In this document: positions 24,064-37,429 of the stretch, one piece after another
Layout: each line of letters starts with the position of its first letter
Position numbering within the stretch: position 1 is the first letter of the stretch
Assembly: GCA_013399855.1 (NCBI GenBank)
Contig: VXAY01001310.1
Coordinates: forward strand, 1 to 64,000
Source: Oxyruncus cristatus
Lineage: Eukaryota > Chordata > Aves > Passeriformes > Cotingidae
DNA: 64,000 nt
Direction: 5' to 3'
The notes under the pieces: model-generated
The model's input: the letters and a program-made list of their open reading frames with translations, nothing else
Databases searched by the model: none
Told to the model about the DNA's origin: nothing
Program-made: the position numbers and the translations under genes

Positions 24064-26424
24064 CAAAACTACAATCCCTGAACCTGCACAATTTCATGGG
24101 CTTTGGACCAGAGAGAGGAAAAAGCCTGTGGAAATCTCCACTGTTTTTTTTTTTCCTTGATTTTAATTAGGAAAAAAAAAAAGGATCTTTAAGATATTCA
24201 GTCCTAGCAGTTATGGTCAAATACATAAACCAACTATACCTTTTGATATTAGTGTTCATGTCAACATCAGCTCCTGAGTTCTTGATCAAAAAAAGAAAGG
24301 GGAAAAAAGATGATTTTTTTGTTTTATTAACACACTCAATAGTAGATAATATGCCTATATTTAGGAAAGCAGATAAGTTAAGTATAATACCTGCNAAATA
24401 TAACTTGTGACATCATGAAATCAATCATTTAATATAATTAGGATAATTTGAGAAGTTTTATTCAAGATTGTATGCTAGGAAGCAAAGACATCTATATATA
24501 TAAAAAGTTGATAAACACAACATTTTTATATATTAGAGATATATAAATAAGAAAAAATTATAATAATTATATAATAAGATACATATATGAACAAAAATGC
24601 TTATTCCTGCAGCTGACTAAATTTTCAGATTAAGTCCGTGAAATATTTTTTATCAGACTCCATTTTGTACTCTGAAGATACAACTATCGTAACAAAATTA
24701 AAGGGCAGCATTCCAATTACTGAATTCCTGAAATTTTGCTAAGAAGATATATTAATTTAACTGATAATCAAAATCCTGAACACTATGAGTGAAAGAAAAA
24801 ATTCAGTGATAAACTGATATAGATATGTGCACAACTCTATTTTCTTTAAACCTATTTTTTCTTAGCTCCATTTGTTCTTGTTTTCAGTAGATTTCAGTAG
24901 ATTTCAACACATTAAATATTAAAATTAAGCATCAGTAATATTTTTTGCAGAAATAACAGTATGAAGAAAACAGTTTTTTATAATCTCTACAAATAAAATC
25001 CACAACAAGCATTAAACGTGTGAGTTTCATAAAAAGTTGCTCATCTAAAGTATTCATGTTATAAACACTGACCGCTGTTGACGATTCTTTTTGAGTATCA
25101 TTAAAGGAGGCATGGAAAACGCTACAACAAACAAAGATATTACAGCATTCAGTGGTAAATGGAGCATGTATTTTCATCTCTCCAGACATGGAAATTTATC
25201 TATATCATATAGGACTGAGTTCTGAAGGTACCCAACTCTCTTTATATAGTTGTCTATGGACATGGACACATTTTTAAGTAAGCCTCATTCATTACAAAGT
25301 AGATGGCTATTTCTAGTTGGATGAATCATGTATTGAAGGTTCAGAACAATGAACAATGTCCACAGTACAGACCTCTCAAGTTAGTTGCAATTAATTCCAT
25401 TCTGAGAGTCATGAAAATGTTTAATTAGAGCATTAGTATGCATCAAGCTGTAAAAAAATCAGCTAATTTAAAATAATATATTTATCCTTGAAACACCTTC
25501 CTGTGTATTTCATAAAGTGGCATAAATGAGACAATTTCTCAGCAGACCAATTGCTATTCATTCTTTCGTATACTTAGATAATTTTCTCTTTTATAGTTTA
25601 GCAGTTGCCTCCTTTTTAAGGTCACAGAATCCTTTTCCTTACTGAGTTAAAGGCTCAGAAGTGAATTTATTTTTAATTGCCAAAATTATAGCAAATATTC
25701 TTATGCCCTGAGATACTCCCAACTATCCCATTCATTAGTTCATTATCAAAAGCAGACATTGATTGTTTGCTTGCAGCTCATTACTTATGTTGTACTGTGT
25801 GCAGTGCTTTAGAGACAGAAAAGCAAATATCTAATATATATACTTTCATTTGATATTTCTAGCCTTATAGTATGCTTTATTATAGAGAGGGTATCTTTTT
25901 TGGTTTGAAGGAAAAAGCATGTATGCGTTATAAAAAGACGCCTTCCTCAACTAATGGAGCATTAACCAAGAGGAGTACAAAAGCATTTTGGCAAAGAAAC
26001 AACAGCACTAATATATATCACAATTTTCTCAGGAAAACATCTTTGTAGTTTAAGAGGTGATTAGGATAGGTGAGTCTATAAGGAAAGAAACAGCATTTTC
26101 TAAATAATTGAAGATATCAAAAATCAGTTCTAGGTAACACTGCAGTGAGCTAGAGCTTGGTCAGCCTCCTTTTTTTCCTAAACTGTAGACAGACTTGAGT
26201 TTCAATCAAGATCATTTTGTTTGATTTTCAGGGGTCTTTTTGTTGCCTTTTTGTGTAACGTGCGTGTGTGTCCGATGTTTACATAATGGGTCACATTAAA
26301 AAGTGAAATACACAGTATTGTAAGGTAAATACAATATTTAAATTTAAAAAAAAAAAAGCATATGGAAAAATTAATTTACCTGTATTTTTTTTAAATACTC
26401 TCTTCATATAAGTATTGTATAATT
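24064..26424. other. AT-rich unique sequence, no gene seen
   Basis: Very AT-rich, especially 24400-24600. The frame at 24213-24410 contains an N, and the frame at 24932-25189 (minus, 85 codons) shows no domain. No repeat family recognised. Confidence 0.5.
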
Positions 26425-26490
26425 GTAAGTTCATGAAGAGTTATATTGCAAGTTCATGAAGAAGAGTTATATTGCAAGTTCATGGAGAAG
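26425..26490 (+). repeat. 26-bp tandem repeat, about 2.5 copies
   Basis: Units start at 26425 (23 bp, lacking three bases), 26448 (26 bp) and 26474 (partial) and share the core AAGTTCATGAAGAAGAG followed by TTATATT. A minisatellite seed. Confidence 0.85.
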
Positions 26491-28529
26491 AAGGAAGGCC
26501 TAGAAAGGATAAGAGCAGAAGGTTGACAGAGCAAGACTGCCTTTTATAAATTGTCTGTTGCATTTTGTCCTCTCACTATTGTTTTAACACTGATATTTAC
26601 TGGTTCAGAGGTTCACAGCTCAATTTTTAACTATTCATCCTATCTTTATGAATGCAGAGGGACTCTGAACCACCGAACAACACTGAAAAATCCGTTAGTA
26701 ATAGTAAATCCCATAATTTTGCCTAAAATGCTTTCACTCGTTCAGTTATTTTTTTTCAGTAAAAACAAACCAAAACAAACCTCAAGAAATATCAGAAATA
26801 ATTTAACAAATGATTTTCTGTAAAAAAGTCTGATCAAGCCTCAAAGATACTAAAAGATTTATAATGTTATTTCCAAAGAACATTTTTATGAGGGAAAAAA
26901 ACCCAAACCTGCAAAATCACATTGAAACTCACTGTAAATGTATAACAGTGTAGTAAATAAATTGAATTTAAGTAATCATAGTCAGGGTTAGTTCTTGCTT
27001 TTTCCATATGTCAAATGTTTGCTATTGAATTAGTACTTTCACAGATAAAACATATTAAATTATTTATCAGATGCCTTCAATACCTAAAACAAAGAAACTG
27101 TGAAGTGTGTAAAGTGTACAGTGTGTCTGTGCGTTCATATACATTCTCCTGGTTTCTGTGAGTGGTGCCCATCACCTAAAATAGGCAAAATGACACAGAC
27201 AAAATAATCTAACTGCATTGCTCAACCATGAACTAAATGGTCTTCCATTTCTCATGTGTTAGAGACCATGTGCTTTAACTATTTTGCAGTTTTTCCAAAC
27301 AAAAACAGTTGAAAAACTTTAAGAAATCTTGCACAGGTACATTCATTTTAGTTCATGGCTCAGAACAATAAGAAATATATTTGTATACTGTAATCACAAA
27401 TGTAAATTATGTAATTTATTTCTTTTTTTTTCGTACTACTTTTCTTCACTTTTAAAAACCTCTAACAGAAACTTCTTTTTTTGAAGAAAAGTAAGGACTG
27501 TGAACTCTGTCATTGTTTCTCACATAGTCAAGCTTCAGGGCACAATAAGTACAATTTTTTATGATAGACTGGTCACTTGGAACTCTGATTTTGCCTCCTC
27601 ATGGCTCCTTGAATTGTCTTCAAAATACTACAATCACAAGTTAGAATCAAAAAGCATACACTAGAGAAAACAGCTCTGTCTCATAGTGTAATGTGTCAAA
27701 TTTTATCTTGCATTCAGTGTTATTTGGCCTAAATAAACAGTATTGCAAAAACTCAAGAAGAGACAAAACAACATTTAAAGTAGCATACACTACTGAAAAA
27801 GGGTAATCTAAAATTCCCAGATGAATGAATAAAAGATATTACAGTTGTAAATATGCAGTTAAAACTACTCAATTTGCAGCTGCCTTGATAATTTCCACTT
27901 AAGCGTGAAGACTAATATATTAGCATATCAATAGGAATATAATTGTCTGTTCATTCTTTATGTAAAGTTGTGTTTGTTACATGGCAACTTAATTTCATGT
28001 TCATTATCCTAGCTTTAGTTTAAGTCTTGTGTGTACTTTCAAGTTTGTTTCTTTACATAGATTCTTTAATGACAAAGCCACAGCAAATATTATCAATAAA
28101 AACCCCATTATTGCTTATCAATATATAAATATGTACACAGACCAGGTGATAGATCAAAGAAGAATGAAGTACTGCTGGAGTTCCCTGAAATTTAAAGTAC
28201 TTTCTAGTTAAAGCTTTATTTCAGCAGTAACTTAAAGGCCAATATTAATAAGACTTCCAAATAGAAGTTATGAGATGTAATAAGGCAATGATTCAGGATC
28301 ATTTATTTAAAAAAGGTCTTTGATTAAAGTCCTCAAGAGATTATTAAGAAGAGTAACAACATATTTTGGTTAAAATCAGGAAGAAAGAAAATTGTTTACT
28401 AGAATAATGGAAGCAAAGAGAAGAAGAAAAACTTAATTGACATAAAGCCACCATGGAAAAAGATGGTAGGTGAAGTTAAAAGAATAGTTGAAGTTAAAAA
28501 TAGTCTAAGCATTTTACTAAACTCTCTAG
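26491..28529. other. AT-rich unique sequence, no gene seen
   Basis: No transposon or gene recognised. The frame at 26551-26823 (90 codons) ends in a simple A-rich segment and has no domain. Confidence 0.5.
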
Positions 28530-28896
28530 ATTACAAAGCAACAAGGGCACATTGGTAGCTCATGGTTAACTTTTCCACCAGGACTCCCAGATTCTTCTCC
28601 ACAGAGCTCCTTTCCAGCAGGTCAATCACTAACCTGCAATGGTCTGTGGGGTAATTCGCCTCCAGGTGCAGAACACTGCACTGACCTTTGTTGAACTTCA
28701 TCAGGTTTCTCTCTGTCCAAAACTCTAGCCTGTCAAGATCTCAGCTGAGCCTTCTGGGGTGGCAGCTGCTCCTCACAGTGTTACATCAACAGCAAACTTA
28801 CTGAAGGTGTAGTCTGTCCCTTTGTCCAGGTCATAGATGAATGAATGAATAAGACAGGATGCAGGACTGATTCCCAGGGAACATTGCTTATTATGT
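28530..28896 (-). mobile_element. CR1 LINE fragment, minus strand: broken reverse transcriptase
   Basis: Read on the minus strand this follows the C-terminal half of CR1 ORF2. The start is a VPWESVLHPVLF segment, equivalent to the CR1 VPQGSVLGPVLF motif, encoded at about 28846-28881. It passes the FADD active-site box, here FAVD at 28785-28796, then a segment matching MKFNKGKCKVLHL at about 28660-28705, and ends at the equivalent of the NMSQQCAL segment near 28545. Several frameshifts separate these blocks, and the second catalytic aspartate position is disturbed (D to V), so it is inactive. No 3' UTR or octamer end follows, so the copy is cut at both ends. Confidence 0.85.
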
Positions 28897-30114
28897 ATGT
28901 TCCTCGAAGAGTCAAAACCCAGTGCTTTCTTGCACATACTAACATACATTCACCCTCTTTTCTAATATTTCTATCACACAATAGAGTGTCATATAGCACC
29001 TTGCAATCTTTCCTATTATCTGACTATTTATGTGATGGTTGGGAGCTGCAGCTATAGCCACTATATTAATATCCAAAATCTTAGTATATGATATTTACAG
29101 TTACAGTTTTTCAGTGATTGAGAATTTCTCCAGGATGATTTTCTCACAGGAAACTAATTTTCAGGGGGAAAAAAAAATAATAATCTTCAAATAGTTTCCT
29201 GGTTATAGGCAGGGTTTAAGCTCCCCAGTTTCTTAAGAACTTAAATGTAGTGCATTTCTTTTACATCCACTTATACAAAAACACACATGCACTTTGTTGT
29301 AGCTCAGGAAGACACAGGCAGCAGCAGTAGGAACAAAATCTTTATATTAAACATCTTATCTACAAAATATTTTCAAAATCCTGATTTCACTGATTTCAGA
29401 ATACATATCAGCAATTATGTGTTTGCTCTCTTTTTGAGTATCACTGTCATTACATATGTGAAATCCCTGACTAAAGCCTAAGTATATATTCTATTGTTCC
29501 CATCTCTCTTACGAGATCATTAAAAACTGAAGACAATGTAATTATTAAACCATTGTAACACAGAAATGTAACTCCTTGACTGAAGCAAGAAAAGCTTAGG
29601 ATAGAGTATCCTTCATCCACGATATGTCTAAGTTAAAGTCTTCCATTAGGTGACTTCTCTTCCAGAAGCATCTGCTGTAGTCAGGGTACAGAATTAACCA
29701 CATTCAATTAATAATTCAGTGCTTACATTTTCCGTGTTCATATTTTGCAGTACTTTTCTTTTCTTCTTCTCCCCACCCCTGAAGCTTCCAGAGACTTCAG
29801 TCACTTGCTAGAAGGATAAGTTTTTCTGCATAATTTGTCCCAGTAATTAAATTGGAAATAAGTCAGACATACCGAGTAGAGGATGTGTAATAAATTGCCA
29901 CCTCTGAAATGAGAGGATTAAGTACCTTGCCTACTGTGATGCAGAAGTTTTCCTATGGTGGAAGGGATTGAGTTTAGCTCTATATCTATTCAGGAAGATG
30001 TAATCTAAATTATTTCCTAATAGCATATACTTCTTTTTTCATAATCAATAATTTCATCTTGACAAGTTTACATTTGCTTGAGTTGTCATTTTATTTGGTA
30101 GATTAAAAAAAATT
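28897..30114. other. Unique sequence, no gene seen
   Basis: No feature recognised beyond short A runs near 29168. Frames at 28845-29057 and 29287-29481 have no domain. Confidence 0.5.
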
Positions 30115-30139
30115 AAAAAAAAGAAAAGAAAAGAAAAGA
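30115..30139 (+). repeat. (AAAAG)n microsatellite
   Basis: Four AAAAG-type units following an A-rich lead. Confidence 0.8.
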
Positions 30140-31746
30140 TAACTGACTAGCAGATGAAAACACTCTAGTCTAGCTTCTGAAGAATAAATAACTTTTCTTT
30201 CTCAGTAATAGAACTGGACATCTCTTGCTGGTATCCTCCTTTGAACTCTTTGACTTTCATTCACACAAACTAGAGAAGATGCAGTGATTCTGACTGAAAG
30301 ACTGTTGTATTTTGAGGAGTTAATGATCCACATAACAACTGACTTAAGAAGGCATAGTTGCACGTATCACTTGAATCTCCCAGACTGTGCTGTGCTGCAC
30401 ATATTCCTTCACAGGATATGAACTGAGATAGCTGATGGTAATGGAGGAGCCTGGAGGCTGCACCCACTTTGACAACAGCAATATAGCCACTGGCCTATCT
30501 TTACCTTTGTCTTGAAGTAAAGCAACATCCCATACAAACATCCTGTTCTCTCACAGTCTTTATCAGAAAATCTTATAAAACCTTTGAAAAGTACAATGCC
30601 CACAATCTTCCCCTTCAACAGCACCTGTTCAGAATGCCATGGCATAGAGGTTCATCTAATGCTGCATCAGCCCTGTGTTTCCAATATCAGAAGTGATGTA
30701 AGATTTTAAAACAAGTTATTGCCCTTTTTAGAAAGTTAGTTACTCATATTACTTAAGAGTTTGATCCTTTCTTGTGGCACCCAAAAGAATCAGCACCTGA
30801 TGATGCAAAAGAAAAGAGGAGAAAGACACACCATTTGTTCTCTAAAATTAACTTTTTTATCCTTCTGAGGGAAAGAATTTTATCCTTCTGAGAGAAAAAC
30901 ACAGTTTATTATAAGTTTTCATTTTTTATTGTAAAATAAAATTTGTAATTTCTTTTGTTGTTCAAGCAAACATTGGCCTTGCCTGATTTAGAAACAATCT
31001 TGCTTTCTGCAGTCCCATGAAGGATAACACTTTGTTAATAAAGTTTGTAGGACACAGAAATAGAAAAAAAAAAGTTAAACAATTATATATAAATAGTCAC
31101 ATGTGTATGAACAAGAGAAAACAGAGCCTCTATATTTGGAACTGGTGAGGTATCTGGGATTGTGTGTCTGATATCGACAGTTCAGGAAGTGTCTGAATAA
31201 CTTTAAAGAATTGTGATAATCACTGGAAGACTGAAATGCATACTTCGTAGCTAAAGATTTCAAGAGCTCTGTTGAATTACCGAAAATAAAATGGACAAAG
31301 AAATAATCAACAAGGTAATAAGACCTAATGGCTGAAGGATGAATTTATAGAGTTAGCTTTCTACAATCTTGCTTAAACTCTCTTTTAAACAAAGTTGCAC
31401 AACTCTAAATGTATCAGAGGGCTTTTTCTTTTATTTAAAGCAAAAAGACAATTTACCAGTAATAAAAAGACAAGCAAGGCTCATTTTAGAATATTCCAAA
31501 ATGAAAATTTTAATTTCTGACTAGGTTTCCCAAAAGACATACTCTGCATATATTAGGAATTAATAGGTTGTAGTTCTATGAATAATTTATGCAGAAGGAA
31601 GCACCTTATAATTATAATAGGTTTTTCTGCACTTATAAACTTTTTTTTTTTCAAACTTATTTTACCTTAGATAGACTTCTGATCCTTTTATTAAAATACT
31701 TTTTCATTATATCTTCATTCACACAAATGAACTTTGTCTTTCTATG
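30140..31746. other. Unique sequence, no gene seen
   Basis: A slightly GC-richer patch at about 30380-30660 carries overlapping minus-strand frames of 65-78 codons with no domain. The rest is AT-rich. Confidence 0.5.
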
Positions 31747-31801
31747 TATTCATATCTTTTTATTCATATCTTTTATCTTTTTTATTATTTTTATTCATAT
31801 C
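31747..31801 (+). repeat. ATTCATATCTTTT-type degenerate tandem repeat
   Basis: Three or four imperfect ATTCATATC units separated by T-rich spacers. Confidence 0.7.
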
Positions 31802-33764
31802 ATAAAAACTGAGTTACAATTTTTGTATCATCTCTTCCTATATTCACATAACTCACCTTGAATTGTTCTTCCTCTTAGGAGAGCCCCATGGTTTGTGGTA
31901 AATTGTCAGAGACTCAGAATCCCCACTGGGAAAAATACTAATGAATCAGCCATTCAAAAGTTCTCAAGTTCTGTTAGTCAAAAGCATCAATAATCAAAAT
32001 TAGTTGGTAAACCCAGGTGAAATATATTAATCAGTGACAATCCTGAAGATGGAGGGAATCTATATTATAAACTGAGATCTCAGATAAGAAGGCAGAAGTG
32101 GAAAAAGGTAAAATGCAGCAAGTAGTGATGGAGACAGGACACAGAGTCACAAAAAAAAAAATCTTAGTTCACCTAATGTAAAATCAAGGAGGGTTATTAT
32201 CTTGTTAATAACATGTAATTAAGCCACAATAACAGAACTATCCATTCAGTAACAACAACTGCAGTAGGACAGATAAACCACAGTACTAGACACTTGCAAA
32301 ATATTAATACATAACTAAAATTTTCTGACTACTCTTCTATAATCCTAAGATGTTTTAATAATGTGTATGGTCTAGCAGTTACATAGGTGGACTTAGAAGT
32401 GCACAGCCTCCCAAACCACATCTTCCTCATAGGAAATTCACCAGAATAGCAGTTCGAGAAGCTTCACCCTACTGAGCTGAAGATGCCATTGCAAGGACAC
32501 CTGCAATACAGACTTCTGTTGCCATCCATGTAGTGACCTATCATCCTGCTTGAGCAATGCAATTCCCTAAACAAGTGTTAATTATGTAAAGATCCCAATA
32601 ACTTATTGGGTTTTATCCAACACTTATAAATGTCTGTGCAAGAGGTGATATTTCATACTGGAAATAATTAGTGGGAATATATTCCATGTTAACTGCATCA
32701 ACCTAGTTCATTCCATTGATTTAGTATAAATCAACATGGTGTTTTTCAACGCATGAAATATCCATCAAGTCTGACAGATGATATCTTTGTAAACATTTTA
32801 GTACTCTCCTATCTCTCAAGAAAGGGATGTTTGCACATTTTCTGGAAGAGCAAGCAGTATGCCTGGTATTGAAGGGGAGAGGAAATTTCAAAAGACTGTG
32901 TTTTTTGTCAGGCAGGACTGGAGATTAAGTTCAGAAGAAGAGTGAACAGAAGCACAGAAGGGCTTTGAGAAGAAATGTCCAAGGAATAGGAGAAAAAAAA
33001 AAAGAAAAAGGAGGCTATGTAAATTTTCATGCCAGTCATTGAGTCAAATGAAATCCATTCTGAAAGCAGGGACCTGCCTGAAAGGAAACAGTGGAAAGTA
33101 AGAGAGTTATTTAAAAGCCCCTTCCTTTCCTCTCTTCTGTTTATTACACTTTGAACTGCTAAATAAAAGATACCCAGAATGCATTTTCCCATTAGTTAAG
33201 TTATTAGTGAATTTTTTGCTTGTTTTGGACCACTGCATCAACCTTTCTCAAAGAAAGGTAGAGAAGAATAGTCCTTTGTCAGGCTTACATGGCTTGGCTT
33301 TAGTCTTACAAATTGGTCTCTCGTCCTTTTTTCTTGAGTGCTAAGACATCTCATTTTGTTGTGAGTTTTGTTTGGGGTTTATTTCCAGCTTTGTTGTATG
33401 AGAATATTTATATGTCAGTAAAAAGCATTCAGAGTCACTAGCTGTCTAATGGTATGAAAGTCAGTAACAAATGGGAGGTAAGCACAGTGCAAAAGCTGAA
33501 AGAGGCACATGTGACCTAGATTAGATCCAAAAGGAGCATAATAACCATAATGAAGTAGCATTGTGCCTTCATCAAGATTAAAAGATAATTTTTGACCTAA
33601 CTGTGAGTCTGAGAAGTACCACATGATTCAAGAGTATTAGACACAATAATAAGCAAAAATAGGAAGTTTTTCTGTTCCTTTTTAAAAGTATAAGGAATCG
33701 GTATTAGGATTTAAGAAAAAGAAATCTAAGGCAGATGTCTAAGAAATAGAATATATATGTTGGA
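31802..33764. other. Unique sequence, no gene seen
   Basis: No transposon or gene recognised. The minus frame at 32908-33192 crosses an A-rich run near 32993 and is not protein-like. Confidence 0.5.
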
Positions 33765-34660
33765 AAATTCTGTTGAGTTTACCAGAGGTAGATCATACTG
33801 GACTAACATGATATGTTTCTGTGATAAGCAAAATTATTTCTAGCTGCAGCAAATGTGGTAGATCACTTCTTCCTCCAAGACAGTGAAATATTTGCTACAG
33901 TATTGCATGGAATTGGAAAAGATAAGAATTAAGGGACAGCTTGCAGAGTGATTGATGGCTATCTGATAAGAAGATAGAAACAGGTAATACTGAAAGGAGA
34001 AGTATAAGTAAAATAACTAGGAAAAATGAACAAGTATTTTACTTGAATTATCTTGGAATAAGATTTGGATACATGCTAATTAGTTTTTTCCCTGACACAC
34101 CCTTGTCAATACTTAGCAATACAGAAGATTAATATATCACAGATAAAAAAAAGAACTTTGCAAACATAAAATTAAATAAAACAATGAAAGTGGTAAAATT
34201 ATTGACTAAGGATCTAATAAAAAAAATGTCAGATACAAATCATGACCTTATTATTAGATAATTACTGGAAAAGAAAGTTGTCTAATTAGGAATTTCATCA
34301 CAATGTGACAAAAGGGTCAATTCAGGAATGAGGAATTAATCTGTAATTATTTTTTTTCCAACAAAGCAGATTAAAAAGATAATTGGGATTGTTGCCTCTG
34401 TTCAAAGATTTACTGGACCTTTATAGAAAATACAGTATTTAGTTTTAGTCATCCGTGGTTCACAAAGAACCAACTCAAACTTAGCTAGTACAAAGAAAGA
34501 TCAATAGTACAAAATGGAATTCTGCCATCAGAAAATAAAATAATGTGGTTTGTTCAGAACAGAAATACAAACGCTGAGAGAGAATGTGATTGCTGTCTAT
34601 AATTATATAGAAATACTGTTTGAACTGAAGGACAGCTTTGGTAAAAATAGAAATAAATTG
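33765..34660 (+). mobile_element. Ancient CR1 LINE, plus strand (RT part to 3' UTR)
   Basis: Very diverged but collinear with CR1. At about 33785-33930 the sequence follows the block read in CR1 as TNLISFYDK...VDLxxLDFSKAFDTVxH; here VDHFF..D....F.TVLH is still readable. At about 34390-34490 it follows the segment around the GAATACTGTGTTCAGTTTTG box (here GAAAATACAGTATTTAGTTTT). At about 34550-34620 it follows the TGTTCAGCCTGGAGAAG...TATAAATAT segment. The middle is hard to align. No intact frame remains. It runs directly into the A/C-rich tract at 34671. Confidence 0.6.
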
Positions 34661-34670
34661 TGATAAATAG

Positions 34671-34805
34671 AAAAGAAATAAAAAGAAATAAAGCAAAAAC
34701 AAATATGAGGAAAAAAAAAAGCAAAACCACAATTAATAAAGCAAAACAACAACAAAAAAAAACAAACCAAACCAAACAAACAAAAAAAAAACCAAAAAAA
34801 TCCCA
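34671..34805. repeat. A-rich to A/C-rich low-complexity tract
   Basis: GAAATAAA words turning into AACAAAAA and ACCAAACC words. The 122-codon minus frame at 34554-34922 and the 138-codon plus frame at 34660-35076 are both driven by this composition (F/C/L-rich and K/T-rich). Confidence 0.9.
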
Positions 34806-35118
34806 CCTTATAAGAAGGTTCTTTTCCATTAAGGAAATCTGGAGCTGCCTTTTGAAAGGGCTTTTGAGAATTAAAAATAACCTCCTTTTCAAATGCAGAT
34901 TTGTAAGTGAATTAAAACCCAAAAAGGTTATATGTCCCAGAGGAACAGGTCTAACTGCCCCAAATCATATTTCAAAACTGAAGTATTTAATAACACAAAG
35001 TACCTACCATAGTAGAGGGAGACTTAAGCAATACTTCAATACTTGTTTCATGCATAACAATAGAGTGAAATATTAAACAATATGCATTATCATCAATATG
35101 TCATATATATGCCATAAG

Positions 35119-35515
35119 ATGGAAGACAGGCTGAGGGAGTTTAGGTTGTTAAACCTGTAGAAGAGAAACTCTGGTGAGACCTTCTAGCAGCCTTTTAGTA
35201 CTTAAAGGATTTCTACAAGAAAGCTGGAGAGGGACTTTTGAAAGGGCATGTAGGACAAGAGGAACGGCTTTCACCTGAAAGAGGGCAGTTTTAGAATAGA
35301 TGTTAGGAAGAAACTCCTTACTATGAAATTGGTGAGGTACTGAAATGTGTTGCCCAGAGGTTCATCAGCCCTGGAAGTGTTCAAGGCCAGGTTGGACGGG
35401 GCTTTGCGAAACCTGATCTAGCAGAAAGTGTCCCAGCCCATGGCAGGGAGTATTGGAACTAGATCTCTTGATAATATTTAAGGTCCCTTTCGATGCACAG
35501 CATTCTATGATTTTA
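35119..35515 (+). mobile_element. CR1 LINE 3' end, plus strand
   Basis: 5'-truncated CR1 tail: GACAGGCTGAGGGAGTTTAG, a GACAAGAGGAACGGCTTTCA block near 35252, the AATAGATGTTAGGAAGAAAC block, GAAGTGTTCAAGGCCAGGTT near 35374, CCCATGGCAGGGAGTATTGG near 35438, then the AAGGTCCCTTTCGATGC box and ATTCTATGATTTTA end. Same subfamily as the copy at 59.98-60.55 kb. Confidence 0.95.
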
Positions 35516-37429
35516 TATATTACATGATTGTATGAGATAGTAATATACGTATGCTTAGAGTAATAGGAAAGAACATATGGTTCATAAATTGTGGTGATAT
35601 ATTTTGTCTCCCCTAATTTTAAACAGCTAATAAGGTTGTATATCTTTTAGTGCTCTTAGTTTATTTCTAGTCAGTGAAAGTAAGCAGATACTTTTTGAAC
35701 TGGACTCACCTGATGTCCTGACTTATGCCCATGTAAGATGAATTTCTCTCCATAAGGTACTTCAGAGAGGTCTCTGGTCATGGTATTTGCATTCTAGAGT
35801 TCTGTATTTGGTCAAACACACACCATCTCTAGCATTCAGATCAATCTCACACTTTCTAATTCTATTTCTTCTATGCATTTTGCAGTTGTGCGCAAGGGGT
35901 TTTTTTGTCTCATTGCAGTCAGTAAGCATTGCTGGTCTGGCAGGACTGAAGTTGTATCTTTTTTTATATGCTCCCACATGAATTTCCTGTCATGAATTTC
36001 CAGTAGTCTGTTTCTTTCAAATGGATTAATTCTGTGGAATTGTAGGTAATGAAAATCTCTCTGCTGAATGACACAAATATTAAAACCAACTCTCTGCACT
36101 TCACTAATATCAGCAGGGTCCCCCAGTTTCAATTTTGTTGAACTAATTCATGCCACTTCAAATTTTATTACAGGTTGAACTTTCATCCCATAATTAATTA
36201 CATGAGCAGCATGAGTATGCCCTGGATACTGAAAGATTAAAGCCTGTGTTTCTACATCTTAGTTCCAACGCAGAGCTTTATTTTGCAGTACCAAGATGTG
36301 CTGAAGCCAATACTTCTATCAAAACACAGAGAAATGAGTTCTGAAATTTTAGTTCAAGGCATTTCCCGTGCAATGTTAAAAATTAATTTACCTGTCTTTC
36401 TGACTGCTTGCAATTTAAAGAGACAGGAAGGCAGGAGACATGTTCTGGGGCAGCAGCTAGAGGCTAAGAAAATTACCCAAGAATATTTTTTAATGGTGCT
36501 AAACCTATATTTAAGTAGCTGAAGCACACTCCAGATCTGAGCTAGCAGTTTGGTTGGTTTTATCTCATTAGAAAGAGACAGACACTTCCTTAGAGCAGTT
36601 CATCCCATCTTAAAGAAGTTTTCTAAGAGAGGGAATGACTTACAACTTGGAGTACTGTTGTCTCTCTATTGACTTCAGTGAAAGTACAGTAACTTGGAGT
36701 AGTCAACTAATTTGTGGATAATTTTAGCTGAGATGTCTCTTAATGAAAAGAGACAAAAGTATGTCTGTGAGTGACTGACTATCAAGAAAAAATTTCTCTG
36801 TAGAGATGTAATATATGTGAGAGACATCTGGATGCCCTCTACCAGAGAAAGCAGAGTTTTGGTGTGAGATAGAGAAATTACACTCATAAAATGAGAATTC
36901 TACATCTGCTTTGTAAAAAGGGGAGTGATGCAGTTATCATATTGTGAAAGAAGGTAAAATAAGCCCCTGTGTTCCTTGGAACTTGGTTCTGTATCTATGT
37001 CTTCAAAAATATGTATGAGATTCTGTGGTGAATAAATTAATGATAAAGTTCTTTTTATTATGGAAATGCTTCCTAATAAAAATTGTTTCCTTAAAATAGA
37101 TATTCAACTTCTATTACAGCTTTTTAATGCCTAATGAATATCCAAAGAAACAAACCTTCAACAGTTGAAGCAGACTCCAGAGGGAAATCTTATTCATTAG
37201 TTTTAGTCCATTTGGGGCGATATTGACTGTATGAGACATTCAGGAATGTTCTTTCAGAAATGTTTAACTTGTCACCAGCAACACATGGAGGACTAGATCT
37301 TATACCTCTACCTTGGATTTAAACTCTATGTAGCAGTCTTCATGATTTACTTGTTCTGATGCTACTCTTTTAGATGCCTAATAGGTAAGAAAGGTCTACA
37401 TCTCCTATTAAATCATCTCAATTTCTTAT
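35516..37429. other. Unique sequence, no gene seen
   Basis: No repeat recognised. The 35762-36132 interval holds two overlapping minus-strand frames (98 and 71 codons) with a more protein-like composition than usual; see the findings. Confidence 0.5.

Noticed and set aside
34660..35076. 138-codon plus-strand frame, the longest in the window
   Set aside because: Its first half is Lys/Thr/Gln-rich repeat translation and the second half has no domain.
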